A stretch of DNA of 38,519 bases from Streptosporangiaceae bacterium (GCA_019245115.1 JAFARZ010000367.1:1-38519), one strand, 5' to 3'. Positions 7,410 through 15,304 are shown, counted from the stretch's first letter. Numbers and translations are program-made. The notes: a model not told the origin generated them from the letters alone.

Positions 7410-8630
7410 TCAGCCGGCCGGGCGGACGGCGCCGATCAGACCCGGACGGTAGATGCTGTCGACGCGCACGAATGCCCCGGTGTACGGCGCGTCCACCATC
7501 GTGCCGTCGCCGATGTAGATTCCGACGTGGTGGATGGTGGCGGGATCGGACGTGTCCGTTGCGTAGAAGACCAGGTCGCCTCGCTGCAGCTCACCCAGAG
7601 GGATGTGCGGGCCTTCAATCCACTGGTAGCCGGTCCAGTGCAGAAGCTGAACGCCCGCGTGCGCCCACGCCATCATCGTCAGCCCGGAGCAGTCGTAAGC
7701 GCCGGGCCCGGTGCCGCCCCAGAGATAGGGCTTGCCAAGCTGGCCGAGCGCCCAGTTGGCCGCGACATCCCCCTGGGTGGCCGACGCCCCGGAGGCCGAA
7801 GACCAGGCCGGGGCCTCAACCGAAACCGAGGGACCGCCCGCCACCGCGGCCTGGCGCGCCGCCGCCGCTGCTTGCCGGGCCGCCGCCGCGGCCAGCGCCG
7901 CCTGGCGGGCTGCTCGCAGAGCTGCCTCGTGCGACTGCGCGGTGGCCAGGGCGGCCGCCGCCCGGTTCGCCGCGTCCCTGTCCGCGCGGACGAAGGCCTG
8001 CTGGCGCGCCACCGCGGCCTGGATGGCCAGCTTAAGGTAGCTGGCGGCGCGCAGATCGGCTTGGCGGGCCGCCAGCAGGTTGTGCGCCTGGGTCCGGAAC
8101 ACGTTGGCCACCACGTCGTTCGCCTGCTTCGCCGCCAGCGTGTCGGTCCCGTCCTGGGCCAGCAGCTGACCCAGGCTGAGCCCGCTGAGATAGGCGTCGG
8201 GCCCATGGGTGTCGCCGACCATCGCGCTGGCCGCGCCGACGCCGACGGCACCGAGGCCGCCACTGGATTCGAACTCCTCCGCCGCCAGGCCCGCCACCCG
8301 CTGCCGGCTTGACCGCTGCGCCTGCTCGGCGCTGGCCAGCCTGGCCAGCGTGACCTGATAGCCGGCCTGGGCTCGCTGCTCGTTGACGACGGCCTCGTCG
8401 TAATGTTCGGTGAGGACTTCAGCCTGGGTCTGAAGTCTGGCCAGCTCCGCGTCCGCCGCGGACAGCCGCTTTCGCGAGTTACCGAGCTGGGCCTGGCGCT
8501 GGCTGACGTGGCCGGCCGCGGCACCGATCTCGGCCGCCGTGGGCGGCCCGGGATTCGCGCTCGCCGGGCCCGGGTCAGGCAGCACCAGCAAGGCCACGAT
8601 CGCGCAACCGATCACCCTCTTGCTACGCAC
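7410..8630 (-). CDS. Secreted NlpC/P60 peptidoglycan endopeptidase with coiled-coil
   Basis: This is a cell-wall hydrolase likely cutting stem peptides (D-Glu to meso-DAP) outside the membrane. GTG start at 8630. An N-terminal signal peptide (VIGCAIVALLVLPDPGPASA) precedes a long Ala/Gln/Arg-rich coiled-coil (about residues 35-260), as in RipA-type and Streptomyces Swl enzymes, where it keeps the enzyme inactive or recruits it to a partner. The C-terminal ~115 residues form NlpC/P60 with the catalytic Cys in YDCSGLTMMAW, the His in HHVGIYIGDGTMV and a downstream polar residue in the DAP-binding fold. It converges with the regulator gene, with three bases between stop codons, and is divergent from crp. 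An AAGGAG lies 13 bases before the start, which is long, so the exact start is somewhat uncertain. Confidence 0.88.
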   Translation of the reverse strand: MRSKRVIGCAIVALLVLPDPGPASANPGPPTAAEIGAAAGHVSQRQAQLGNSRKRLSAADAELARLQTQAEVLTEHYDEAVVNEQRAQAGYQVTLARLASAEQAQRSSRQRVAGLAAEEFESSGGLGAVGVGAASAMVGDTHGPDAYLSGLSLGQLLAQDGTDTLAAKQANDVVANVFRTQAHNLLAARQADLRAASYLKLAIQAAVARQQAFVRADRDAANRAAAALATAQSHEAALRAARQAALAAAAARQAAAAARQAAVAGGPSVSVEAPAWSSASGASATQGDVAANWALGQLGKPYLWGGTGPGAYDCSGLTMMAWAHAGVQLLHWTGYQWIEGPHIPLGELQRGDLVFYATDTSDPATIHHVGIYIGDGTMVDAPYTGAFVRVDSIYRPGLIGAVRPAG

Positions 8631-8695
8631 CGTAGTTACGGTACTCCTTAACGCGATAGGAGTCGCGTTACATCACCGTGCTACGAAGCGCCTAA

Positions 8696-8711
8696 TGTGA
8701 TCGCAGGCACA
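8696..8711. promoter_or_regulatory. Crp-type operator in the endopeptidase-crp intergenic region
   Basis: TGTGA-TCGCAG-GCACA matches the Crp/GlxR consensus TGTGA-N6-TCACA with one mismatch. It lies about 75 bp upstream of crp and 65 bp upstream of the endopeptidase start, so Crp may control itself and the cell-wall hydrolase. Confidence 0.6.
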
Positions 8712-8784
8712 CCTAGGCCGGAAGGTCGAAAATGATCCACACTTATAGGTGGCCGACACGAGGCCGACACGAGGAGGGATCGGG

Positions 8785-9612
8785 TTGGAGGACGCGGAGC
8801 GGGTGCTGAGACGGGCACCCCTTTTCGAAGGCCTCGACGACGAGACCGCCCGAGAACTCCGGCACCAGATGACGGAGGTTCACCTGACGCGCGGTGAGCA
8901 CCTCTTCCTCGAGGGACAAGACGGCGACCGCCTGTACGTCGTGCTGGACGGCAAGATCAAGCTGACCCGCGCGGCCGCCGATGGCCGGGAGAACCTGCTG
9001 AGCGTGCTGGGGCCGGGTGAGATGTTCGGCGAGCTGTCGCTGTTCGACCCGCGGCCGCGGACGTCGTCGGCGACCGCGGTCACCGAGGCGAGCCTCGCCG
9101 CGCTCGCCCACGACACGCTGCGTCCCTGGCTCATAGCGCACCCAGAAGTCTCCATGCACATGCTGCAGGCGCTGGCGCGCCGGCTCCGGCGCATCACCGA
9201 CGTGATGGCCGACCTCGTCTTCACCGACGTACCGGGCCGCGTGGCCAAGAACCTGCTCGACCTGGCCGACCGGTTCGGCCAGCAGGAACCCGACGGCCTG
9301 CACGTACACCACGACCTGACGCAGGAGGAACTCGCACAGCTCGTCGGCGCGTCACGCGAAACCGTCAACAAGGCGCTGGCCGATTTCGCGGCGCGCGGCT
9401 GGATCCAGATCAGCGCGCGCTCGGTACTCATCCTGGACGCCGAACGGCTGCGCAGGAGAGCGCGGTTATTTTCTGGGGGGTGGAAACCAACCCCCAGACC
9501 CCCGGGCCCGCGACGCTTCCCGCCGCAGTGTCACCCGGCCGGAAGACCCTTCGGGCCTTCGCGGCCAGGCGACCCGCGAAGCTCGCTCACGCTCGCCGCG
9601 GAGCCACCGTAG
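8785..9612 (+). CDS. crp: Crp/Fnr-family global regulator with repeat-derived C-terminal tail
   Basis: A cAMP-receptor-type DNA-binding dimer, orthologous by sequence and gene order to M. tuberculosis Rv3676 and S. coelicolor Crp. The N-terminal cyclic-nucleotide domain shows DRLYVVLDGKIKLTR and the phosphate-binding cassette GEMFGELSLFDPRPRTSSATA, with the Arg and Ser-Ser needed for cAMP. The C-terminal winged helix has LTQEELAQLVGASRETVNKAL as recognition region. Family members end at RLRRRAR (about residue 226); here about 49 further residues (LFSGGWKPTPRPPGP...) are encoded by a G6-loop-C5 hairpin repeat and what follows it, so the tail is probably acquired. TTG at 8785 is chosen over GTG at 8749 because GAGGAGGG lies at ideal distance and the family starts LEDAERVLRRAPLF. 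Confidence 0.93.
   Translation: MEDAERVLRRAPLFEGLDDETARELRHQMTEVHLTRGEHLFLEGQDGDRLYVVLDGKIKLTRAAADGRENLLSVLGPGEMFGELSLFDPRPRTSSATAVTEASLAALAHDTLRPWLIAHPEVSMHMLQALARRLRRITDVMADLVFTDVPGRVAKNLLDLADRFGQQEPDGLHVHHDLTQEELAQLVGASRETVNKALADFAARGWIQISARSVLILDAERLRRRARLFSGGWKPTPRPPGPRRFPPQCHPAGRPFGPSRPGDPRSSLTLAAEPP
9473..9505 (+). repeat. G/C-run hairpin repeat (family G), in the 3' end of crp
   Basis: CTGGGGG pairs with CCCCCAG around a loop, followed by ACCCCCGGG. It lies immediately after the codons for the normal end of Crp. The same pattern (TCTG, G-run, short loop, C-run, AGACCCC or GGACCCC) recurs at 28267, 32824, 34533 and 36216. Confidence 0.7.
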
Positions 9613-9664
9613 TCACTGGGCCTCGGACTCGGGTTTAGGGTTGTGGCTGGGGTTTAGGGCTTGG

Positions 9665-10438
9665 CTACGGTTCCGCCAAGTACTCCAACTGGGCCTTGAC
9701 GGACCATTCGGCGGCGGGCCATAGGGAGCGGTCTACGTCGGTGTAGATCATATCGACTATCTCGGCGGGGGTTCTGGCGCCGGCGGCCAGGGCTGACCTG
9801 ACCTGGTCCAGTCGTTCGGCGCGGTGGGTGATGTAGTAGTCGAGTGTGGTGGCTGGGTCGTCCACCACCGGGCCGTGGCCGGGCAGCAGGGACCCGACGC
9901 CCAGCGAGCCGACCAGGTCGCGCAGCCGGTCCAGGCTGCGGAGGTAGTCGCCCAGGTTGCCATCGGTGCCGATGACCGTCGTACCGCGGCCGAGCACGGT
10001 GTCGCCGGTGAATAGCGCCCCGTCCGCGGGCAGCAGCAGGCTCACCGAGTCAGCCGAATGGCCGGGCGTCTTCACCACCGCCAGATCGCACCCGGCGGCG
10101 GTGATCACGTCCCCCTCGGCAAGCCCCTCGGAACCCAGGTCCGGATCAACGGCCAGCACCGGCGCGCCGCCGAGTTCCGCGAACCGCGCCGCGCCCTCGG
10201 CGTGGTCCGGATGGCCGTGGGTCAGCACGATCATGGCCACATGCCGGTCCTCCGCGACCGCCACGGCCAGCACCCGGCGCAGATGGTCTTCGTGCAGAGG
10301 ACCGGGGTCGACGACGACCACCGACGAGGAGCCTGGCTCGCCGATGATCCAGGTATTGGTGCCTTCGAGCGTCATCGGCGAGGGGTTCGGCGCCAGCACG
10401 CACGTCGCCCGCGCGGTCCGGAAGCCGTCGATGCTCAC
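9665..10438 (-). CDS. MBL-fold metallo-hydrolase (Rv3677c-like)
   Basis: A 257-residue cytoplasmic metallo-beta-lactamase-fold hydrolase of the glyoxalase II / LACTB2-like type; substrate unknown. The metal site is complete: THGHPDH (HxHxDH), GHSADS, TGDTVLG and GHGPV. The family N-terminus LAPNPSPMTLEGTNTWIIG is present. The frame is open much farther upstream, but GTG at 10438 overlaps the TGA of the NUDIX gene in a GTGA, fits the family start and implies translational coupling. It is the third gene of the ridA-NUDIX-MBL unit; the same neighbours are found beside crp in mycobacteria and Streptomyces. Confidence 0.9.
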   Translation of the reverse strand: MSIDGFRTARATCVLAPNPSPMTLEGTNTWIIGEPGSSSVVVVDPGPLHEDHLRRVLAVAVAEDRHVAMIVLTHGHPDHAEGAARFAELGGAPVLAVDPDLGSEGLAEGDVITAAGCDLAVVKTPGHSADSVSLLLPADGALFTGDTVLGRGTTVIGTDGNLGDYLRSLDRLRDLVGSLGVGSLLPGHGPVVDDPATTLDYYITHRAERLDQVRSALAAGARTPAEIVDMIYTDVDRSLWPAAEWSVKAQLEYLAEP

Positions 10439-11112
10439 AGCGGGTACTCCGTGCCCTCCGGCATGACCAGCCACGTCTGGCCATCCTCCACCACCACCGA
10501 AGGCATCAGCGGAGTGATCGCCCGGCGCTGCGCCAGCACCTCGGCCGAGCTGGAGAACGCTGTCAGTTCGGCGACAGTGACCGCGGTGGGCGGAAGCAGG
10601 GTGATCTCCCCGGCCCGCGCCGCGTCCAGCGCCGCCGCGGGCCGCAGCCACTCGGCGGAATCCGCTTCCGCGGTCGCGACCGCGATCTCACCGGGCGGCG
10701 TGGCCGCTACAAAGAACCAGGTATCAAAACGGCGGTGGCTCGCCTCAGGCGTAATCCAGCGAGCCCATGGGACCAGATCGCCGGCGCGGAGCACCACTCC
10801 GCATTCCTCCTGCGTCTCCCGGACCGCCGCCCCCACCAGCGCGCGCACGCGCTCCGGTGGCACACCCAGGTCCCCCGGCACGTCGACGCCTCGATCGGCG
10901 TCGCCTGGATCCACCGACCCGCCCGGGAACACGTGCGCGCCGGGCGCGAAATCCATCGCCCGCTTCCGGCACAGCAACAGCACCTCGATGCCGTCGTCGC
11001 CGTCACGCAGCAAGACAACGGTCGCCGCATCACGCGGCGTCACCGGTGAAGCACTGTCCGCCACTCCAGTATCCCCCTGCCGCACCTCACGGGGTACCGG
11101 AATCCGGTTCAC
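10435..11112 (-). CDS. NUDIX hydrolase
   Basis: A 225-residue NUDIX-fold protein, probably hydrolysing a nucleoside-diphosphate-linked compound; substrate not predictable. The core DAATVVLLRDGDDGIEVLLLCR strand pair, FPGGSVDPGD and GAAVRETQEECGV match the NUDIX box (RExxEExG), with a long insertion between the GG and RE parts typical of the NUDT19/RppH-unlike actinobacterial group. GTG at 11112 overlaps the ridA stop as GTGA, and its own TGA overlaps the next GTG, so the three genes are probably translationally coupled. The upstream open extension of the frame is antisense shadow of ridA. Confidence 0.88.
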   Translation of the reverse strand: MNRIPVPREVRQGDTGVADSASPVTPRDAATVVLLRDGDDGIEVLLLCRKRAMDFAPGAHVFPGGSVDPGDADRGVDVPGDLGVPPERVRALVGAAVRETQEECGVVLRAGDLVPWARWITPEASHRRFDTWFFVAATPPGEIAVATAEADSAEWLRPAAALDAARAGEITLLPPTAVTVAELTAFSSSAEVLAQRRAITPLMPSVVVEDGQTWLVMPEGTEYPL

Positions 11113-11585
11113 GAGCGAAGTTCGGCGATCAGCTCTACCTCCACCGGGGCATCCAGGGGAAGTTCGGCCATGCCGACCGCGCTGCGCGCATGCTTGCCGT
11201 TCTCCCCGAACACCTCGAGCAGCAGCTCGCTGGCGCCGTTCACCACCTGCGGCTGACTGTTGAACCCGTGAGCGCTGGCCACGAACCCGACGACCTTGAC
11301 GATCCTGAGGATCCCGTCCAGGCCATCTGGTCCGGCCATGGACGCGGCCGCGGCCAGCGCGTTCAGCGCGCACACCCGGGCCAGCCGGGCTCCCTCCGCC
11401 ACATCCACCGTGTCGCCAAGCTTGCCGGTGCCGAGCAGCTTCCCGTCCACAGTGGGAATCTGCCCGGAGGTGTACACGAACCCGCCGGACACCACGGCCG
11501 GCACGTACGCGGCCTGAGGCACCGGCACCGGCGGCAGCGACAGCCCGAGCTCCGCCAGCCGCTGTGACGGCGAAGGGCTGCTCAT
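11109..11585 (-). CDS. RidA/YjgF-family imine deaminase-like protein (Rv3678c-like)
   Basis: RidA proteins are trimeric and hydrolyse reactive enamine/imine intermediates such as 2-aminoacrylate. The 158-residue sequence has the family core: FVYTSGQIPTVDGKLLGTGKLGD, the helix ALNALAAAASMAGPDGLDGILRIVKVVGFVAS, and VGMAELPLDAPVEVELIAELRS at the end, where the family has a Pro-x-x-x-x-Val-Glu-Ile-Glu stretch. This subgroup (YjgF-like, associated with crp) often lacks the catalytic Arg of true RidA, and I do not see the classic CR-VxV form, so activity is uncertain. ATG at 11585 is preferred over GTG at 11597. First gene of a coupled three-gene unit, 28 bp after the DUF4177 gene. Confidence 0.85.
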   Translation of the reverse strand: MSSPSPSQRLAELGLSLPPVPVPQAAYVPAVVSGGFVYTSGQIPTVDGKLLGTGKLGDTVDVAEGARLARVCALNALAAAASMAGPDGLDGILRIVKVVGFVASAHGFNSQPQVVNGASELLLEVFGENGKHARSAVGMAELPLDAPVEVELIAELRS

Positions 11586-11613
11586 GAGTGGAACCACCGC
11601 CCGTTCGTGGTAA

Positions 11614-11769
11614 TCAAGATTTTTCTCTTTTCAGGTAGGCCACAAGCTGTTCCGGGTTCGGGCCGGGGATGACCGTGACGAGTTCCCACCCGTCGTCGCC
11701 CCAGTTGTCCAGGATCTGCTTGGTCGCGTGCACGAGCAGCGGCACGGTCGCGTACTCCCACTTCGGCAT
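11614..11769 (-). CDS. DUF4177 small protein (Rv3678A-like)
   Basis: A complete 51-residue protein (MPKWEYATVPLLVHATKQ... ending YLKREKS) of the DUF4177 family. The WEY, LLVHATKQILDNWG and GWELV segments are diagnostic. Its usual place between ridA and the ArsA-like ATPase genes is conserved in mycobacteria and Streptomyces. Function unknown. It starts ten bases after the slipin stop, so the two are probably co-transcribed. A short hairpin (ACCAC with GTGGT, 11594-11613 area) separates it from ridA. Confidence 0.85.
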   Translation of the reverse strand: MPKWEYATVPLLVHATKQILDNWGDDGWELVTVIPGPNPEQLVAYLKREKS

Positions 11770-11779
11770 GGACCGAACC

Positions 11780-12766
11780 TTACGCCTCCCGGCGAACCTC
11801 GGCCGCCTCGGGAGCATCTTCAGCGGTCTGCGAACCGTCGGAGATATCACCAGCCGCCAGCTCCCGGGTGGCGTCCGTGGCGACCTCGGGGACAGGCGCA
11901 TCGGCCAGCTCGGGCACCTCGGCCTTGGAGATGGCGGCCTCGGCCGCAGCGACCTCGGCGTCTCCGAGGTCTTCGGGCAGCGTCTCCGGGGCGGGCGCGG
12001 CCTGCCCCGGCGCCATGCGCTCGAAGAACCGCAGCAGCTCCACCGGAACCGGCATGACCAGCGTGCTGTTCTTCTCCGCGGCCACCTCCACCACGGTCTG
12101 CAGCAGCCGCAGCTGCAGCGCGGCCGGGTCGCGGGCCATAACGTTGGCCGCGGCGGCCAGTCGCTTGGAGGCCTGGTACTCACCGTCGGCGGTGATGATG
12201 CGCGCGCGCCGTTCCCGCTCGGCTTCGGCCTGCCGGGACATGGACCGTTTCATGCCCTCCGGTAGTGATACGTCCTTTATCTCCACCCGCTCGACCCGGA
12301 TACCCCACGGCCCCTCGGTCGGCTCGTCGATGATCCGGCGAAGTTCCCGGTTCACCGACTCCCGCTCGGCCAGCAACTGGTCCATCTCCGACTGGCCGAT
12401 GATCGACCGGAGCGAAGTCTGCGCCTGCTGCGAGATGGCGAACATGTAGTTCTGCACGTTGACCGTGGCCTTGATCGGGTCCACCACACGGAAGTACACC
12501 ACCGCGTCCACCCGCACGCTCACGTTGTCTCTGGTGATGCCTTCTTGCGCGGGCACGGCCATGGCCACGATCTGCATGTTGACCTTTGCCATGCGATCGC
12601 CTACCGGCCGCATCAATGTCAATCCGGGACCGCGGATCTCCGGCAAGACCCGGCCGAACCGGTAGATAATGCCCTTCTCGTACTGCTGCACGACCCTGAT
12701 CGACCGTGCGGCAGCGATGATGCCCAGCAGTACCAAGATCACGATGACGGCAATTACGGCGCCCAT
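11780..12766 (-). CDS. Slipin / SPFH (band 7) membrane protein
   Basis: A 328-residue stomatin-like protein that probably forms ring or cage assemblies on the cytoplasmic membrane. One N-terminal membrane span (VIAVIVILVLLGIIAA) precedes the SPFH domain (VVQQYEKGIIYRFGRVLPEIRGPGL to roughly residue 175), then a charged coiled-coil (MSRQAEAERERRARIITADGEYQASKRLA) and a conserved LQLRLLQTVVEVAAEKNSTLVMPVPVELL helix. The last 70 residues are Ala/Glu/Pro-rich and acidic. No NfeD partner gene is next to it. It is transcribed away from the ArsA-like ATPase genes, heading the slipin-DUF4177-ridA-NUDIX-MBL series. Confidence 0.9.
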   Translation of the reverse strand: MGAVIAVIVILVLLGIIAAARSIRVVQQYEKGIIYRFGRVLPEIRGPGLTLMRPVGDRMAKVNMQIVAMAVPAQEGITRDNVSVRVDAVVYFRVVDPIKATVNVQNYMFAISQQAQTSLRSIIGQSEMDQLLAERESVNRELRRIIDEPTEGPWGIRVERVEIKDVSLPEGMKRSMSRQAEAERERRARIITADGEYQASKRLAAAANVMARDPAALQLRLLQTVVEVAAEKNSTLVMPVPVELLRFFERMAPGQAAPAPETLPEDLGDAEVAAAEAAISKAEVPELADAPVPEVATDATRELAAGDISDGSQTAEDAPEAAEVRREA

Positions 12767-12844
12767 CGCGGATCACCTCATTTCCTCGGCACCCAGCGTA
12801 GTCTCCGCGCGGTTATAGCCTCCAGTACAGGAAACTAACGGCAA

Positions 12845-12955
12845 GCGAGCGAGCCAAAGCGGCGCGGCGGCGCCTGGACTGACGAGCGCAGCGAGGAGGG
12901 AAAGCGCTGCCTCAAAAGCGCCGCGGAGGCGAGCGAGCGGAGTAACAGCGAGCGA
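12845..12955 (+). repeat. ~110-bp repeat before the first ArsA-like gene (family A, copy 1)
   Basis: It contains GCCTGGACTGA, AGCGAGGAGGGAAAGCGC and GCTGCCTCAAAAGCGC (small GCGCT/AGCGC hairpin), ending at the ATG of the first ATPase gene. Copy 2 at 13979-14087 fills the whole spacer before the second ATPase gene, about 75-80% identical by eye. Confidence 0.8.
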
Positions 12956-12956
12956 G

Positions 12957-13982
12957 ATGACCTCTAGGGATACCGACTGGGACGGCGTGCGGTTGCACGT
13001 GGTCACCGGCAAGGGCGGCACCGGCAAGACCACGGTGGCGGCGTCACTGGCGCTCGCCTTGGCCGCTGGCGGCCGGAAAGTACTGCTGATCGAGGTGGAG
13101 GGCCGGCAAGGCATTGCCCGGCTGTTCGACGCGCCGCCACTGCCGTACGCCGAGCGCAAGATCGCGCTCGGCCTCGGGGCACGCGGCGAGGGCGGCGACG
13201 TCTACGCGCTGGCCGTCGACCCCGAAGGCGCTCTGCTCGACTACCTGGCCATGTTCTACAACCTGCGGCGGGCCGGCACGGCGCTGACCAAGCTCGGCGT
13301 GGTCGACTTCGCCACCACGATCGCGCCCGGGCTGTCGGACGTCCTGGTCACCGGGAAGGCGACCGAAGCGACACGCAGGCGCGTGCGGCCGGGCGCCAAA
13401 GACAGCCCGCACGTCTACCACGCGGTCGTGATGGACGCCCCGCCCACCGGCCGGATCGGCCGGTTCCTCAACATCAGCTCGGCGGTCTCCGACCTGGCCA
13501 AGGTCGGGCCGATCCGGACCCACTCGGACACGGTGGCCAAGGTGATCCGGTCGCCGCAGACCGCGGTGCATTTCATCACGACGCTGGAGGAGATGCCGGT
13601 GCAGGAAACCCTCGACGGCCTGGCCGAGCTGCGGTCGCTGACCGGCGGGGCCATCGCCGCGGGCGGGATTTTCGTCAACATGGTGCGGCCGACCATGCTC
13701 GATCCAGCCGACCTGGCGGCAGCGGCCGAGGGTTCGCTGGACATCCAGACGCTCGCCACCGGGCTGAAAACGGCGGGCATCAGCGACAACCACGGCCTCG
13801 CCGCCGACCTGGCCACCGAACTGCGCGAGCACGCGCTACAGGCCGGGTTGCAGGACAAGGCGCGAGCCCAGCTCGTCGCGGCCGGACGGCCGCGGTACGA
13901 GCTGCCGATGCTCCCCGACGGAGTCGACCTGGCCGGGCTGTACCAGCTAGCCACCGCCATGCGCGAACAGGGGGCAGCGTGA
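12957..13982 (+). CDS. Get3/ArsA-like ATPase, subunit A (Rv3679-like)
   Basis: A 341-residue deviant-Walker P-loop ATPase of the Get3/ArsA family. It has the deviant Walker A GKGGTGKTT (both lysines), LLIEVEGRQGIARLF (switch I region) and VVMDAPPTGRIGRFL (switch II/A-loop). Together with the next gene it matches the adjacent mycobacterial pair Rv3679/Rv3680, which has been characterised as Get3-like; a role in handling membrane or tail-anchored proteins or in envelope stress is inferred, and arsenite export is unlikely because the ArsA Cys triad and ArsB are absent. ATG at 12957 directly follows a 110-bp repeat, GCGAGCGAG being the only purine-rich upstream stretch. Confidence 0.88.
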   Translation: MTSRDTDWDGVRLHVVTGKGGTGKTTVAASLALALAAGGRKVLLIEVEGRQGIARLFDAPPLPYAERKIALGLGARGEGGDVYALAVDPEGALLDYLAMFYNLRRAGTALTKLGVVDFATTIAPGLSDVLVTGKATEATRRRVRPGAKDSPHVYHAVVMDAPPTGRIGRFLNISSAVSDLAKVGPIRTHSDTVAKVIRSPQTAVHFITTLEEMPVQETLDGLAELRSLTGGAIAAGGIFVNMVRPTMLDPADLAAAAEGSLDIQTLATGLKTAGISDNHGLAADLATELREHALQAGLQDKARAQLVAAGRPRYELPMLPDGVDLAGLYQLATAMREQGAA

Positions 13983-14087
13983 GCGAGCCGGAGGGCGCGG
14001 CAGTGCCTGGACTGAGGAGCGAAGCGACGAGGGAAGGCGCTGCCTCAAAGCGCCCGAAGGCGAGCGAACAAGGCGGCACAGCGTGAG
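13979..14087 (+). repeat. ~110-bp repeat before the second ArsA-like gene (family A, copy 2)
   Basis: The repeat supplies the stop of the first ATPase gene (TGA 13980-13982), fills the spacer and runs into the GTG of the second. It shares GCCTGGACTGA, GACGAGGGAAGGCGCTG and CTCAAAGCGCC with copy 1 at 12845-12955. GGCGCT/AGCGCC form a small hairpin. Confidence 0.8.
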
Positions 14088-15288
14088 CCCCGACGTGACG
14101 GGCCCGATGCCCGCCCTGGGGGCGCCGCGGCTCGACCTGCAGCGGATCATCGACGACCGCCGTACCCGGATCATCGTGTGCTGCGGGTCCGGCGGGGTGG
14201 GCAAGACCACCGCGGCGGCCGCGATCGGCCTGCGGGCCGCCGAAAGCGGCCGGCATGCGTGCGTCCTGACGGTGGATCCGGCCCGGCGGCTGGCCCAGTC
14301 GATGGGCCTCACCTCGCTGGACAACACGCCGCGCCGGGTGGACGGCGTGGCGACGCCCGGCGGGAGCACCGGATCGCTGCACGCGATGATGCTCGACATG
14401 AAGCGGACCTTCGACGAGATCGTCGAGGCGCACGCCGACCCGGACCGCGCCGCGCAGATCCTGGCCAACCCGTTCTACCAGTCGCTGTCCTCGAGCTTCG
14501 CGGGCACCCAGGAATACATGGCGATGGAGAAGCTCGGCCAGCTACGGCACGCCGACGAGTGGGACCTGATCGTGGTGGACACGCCGCCGTCGCGGTCAGC
14601 CCTGGACTTCCTGGACGCGCCGCAGCGGCTCGGCCGGTTCCTCGACGGCAGGCTGATCCGTTTGCTCACCGCCCCGGCCCGGTCGGGCATCTCGGCCATG
14701 CGGGTGCTCAATGCGGGCTTCTCGATGATGACCAGCACGCTGACCAAGATCCTCGGCGCCCAGGTGCTCAAGGACGCGCAGACGTTCGTGACCGCGCTTG
14801 ACACGATGTTCGGCGGCTTCCGCGAACGGGCCGAGTCCACCTACCGGCTGCTCCAGGCGCCCGGCACCGCGTTCCTGGTGGTCGCCGCACCGGAGCCGGA
14901 CGCGCTGCGCGAGGCGTCCTACTTCGTCGAGCGTCTCGACGAGGAACGGATGCCGCTCGCGGGCCTGGTCCTGAACCGCGTGCACACCTCGGCGGCGGCC
15001 AGGCTGAGCGCCGCACGCAGCCTTGCCGCCGCCGAAACCCTTGAAATGCAAAGTACTACGAACGGCGTCTCCGTTCCTCGTGCCGCAAACGGGCTCGCCA
15101 TAGCGGCCCTGCGGATGCACGCGGAGCGGATGCAGCTCGGGAGACGGGAACGCAGGCTGGCCGCGCATTTCACGTCGGCCCACCCCGCGGTACCCGTCGT
15201 CGAGGTGGCCGCACAGCCGGAGGACGTCCATGACCTTGCCGGCCTGCGGGTTATCGGGAAGCTGCTCTGCGAAGCCCCCGCGGGGTGA
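14083..15288 (+). CDS. Get3/ArsA-like ATPase, subunit B (Rv3680-like)
   Basis: A 401-residue partner of the preceding ATPase. It has CCGSGGVGKTTAAAA (deviant Walker A), VLTVDPARRLAQSMGL (switch I), the DLIVVDTPPSRSALDFLDAP A-loop and a C-terminal VLNRVH nucleotide-base motif. Its central helical part (MMTSTLTKILGAQVL) is hydrophobic, comparable with the client-binding region of Get3 proteins. The two genes are co-directional with a 100-bp spacer made wholly of a repeat element, and probably form a heterodimer as in mycobacteria. Start GTG at 14083. The last codons and the TGA lie inside the strong terminator hairpin that follows. Confidence 0.88.
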   Translation: MSPDVTGPMPALGAPRLDLQRIIDDRRTRIIVCCGSGGVGKTTAAAAIGLRAAESGRHACVLTVDPARRLAQSMGLTSLDNTPRRVDGVATPGGSTGSLHAMMLDMKRTFDEIVEAHADPDRAAQILANPFYQSLSSSFAGTQEYMAMEKLGQLRHADEWDLIVVDTPPSRSALDFLDAPQRLGRFLDGRLIRLLTAPARSGISAMRVLNAGFSMMTSTLTKILGAQVLKDAQTFVTALDTMFGGFRERAESTYRLLQAPGTAFLVVAAPEPDALREASYFVERLDEERMPLAGLVLNRVHTSAAARLSAARSLAAAETLEMQSTTNGVSVPRAANGLAIAALRMHAERMQLGRRERRLAAHFTSAHPAVPVVEVAAQPEDVHDLAGLRVIGKLLCEAPAG

Positions 15289-15304
15289 GATCCCGCGGGG
15301 GCTT
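15272..15304. terminator. Strong bidirectional terminator between ATPase operon and wblA
   Basis: A 13-bp GC-rich stem (AAGCCCCCGCGGG with CCCGCGGGGGCTT) has the TGA of the ATPase gene within its loop. It serves the two convergent transcripts. Confidence 0.85.

Noticed and set aside
8640..8760. Possible cyclic-di-AMP riboswitch before the NlpC/P60 gene
   Set aside because: Such riboswitches often precede actinobacterial cell-wall hydrolases, but the leader here is too short and lacks the conserved core.
12957..15288. Arsenite efflux ATPase (ArsA) pair
   Set aside because: No ArsB, ArsR or ArsD, no Cys triad, and the neighbourhood is that of the mycobacterial Get3-like pair.
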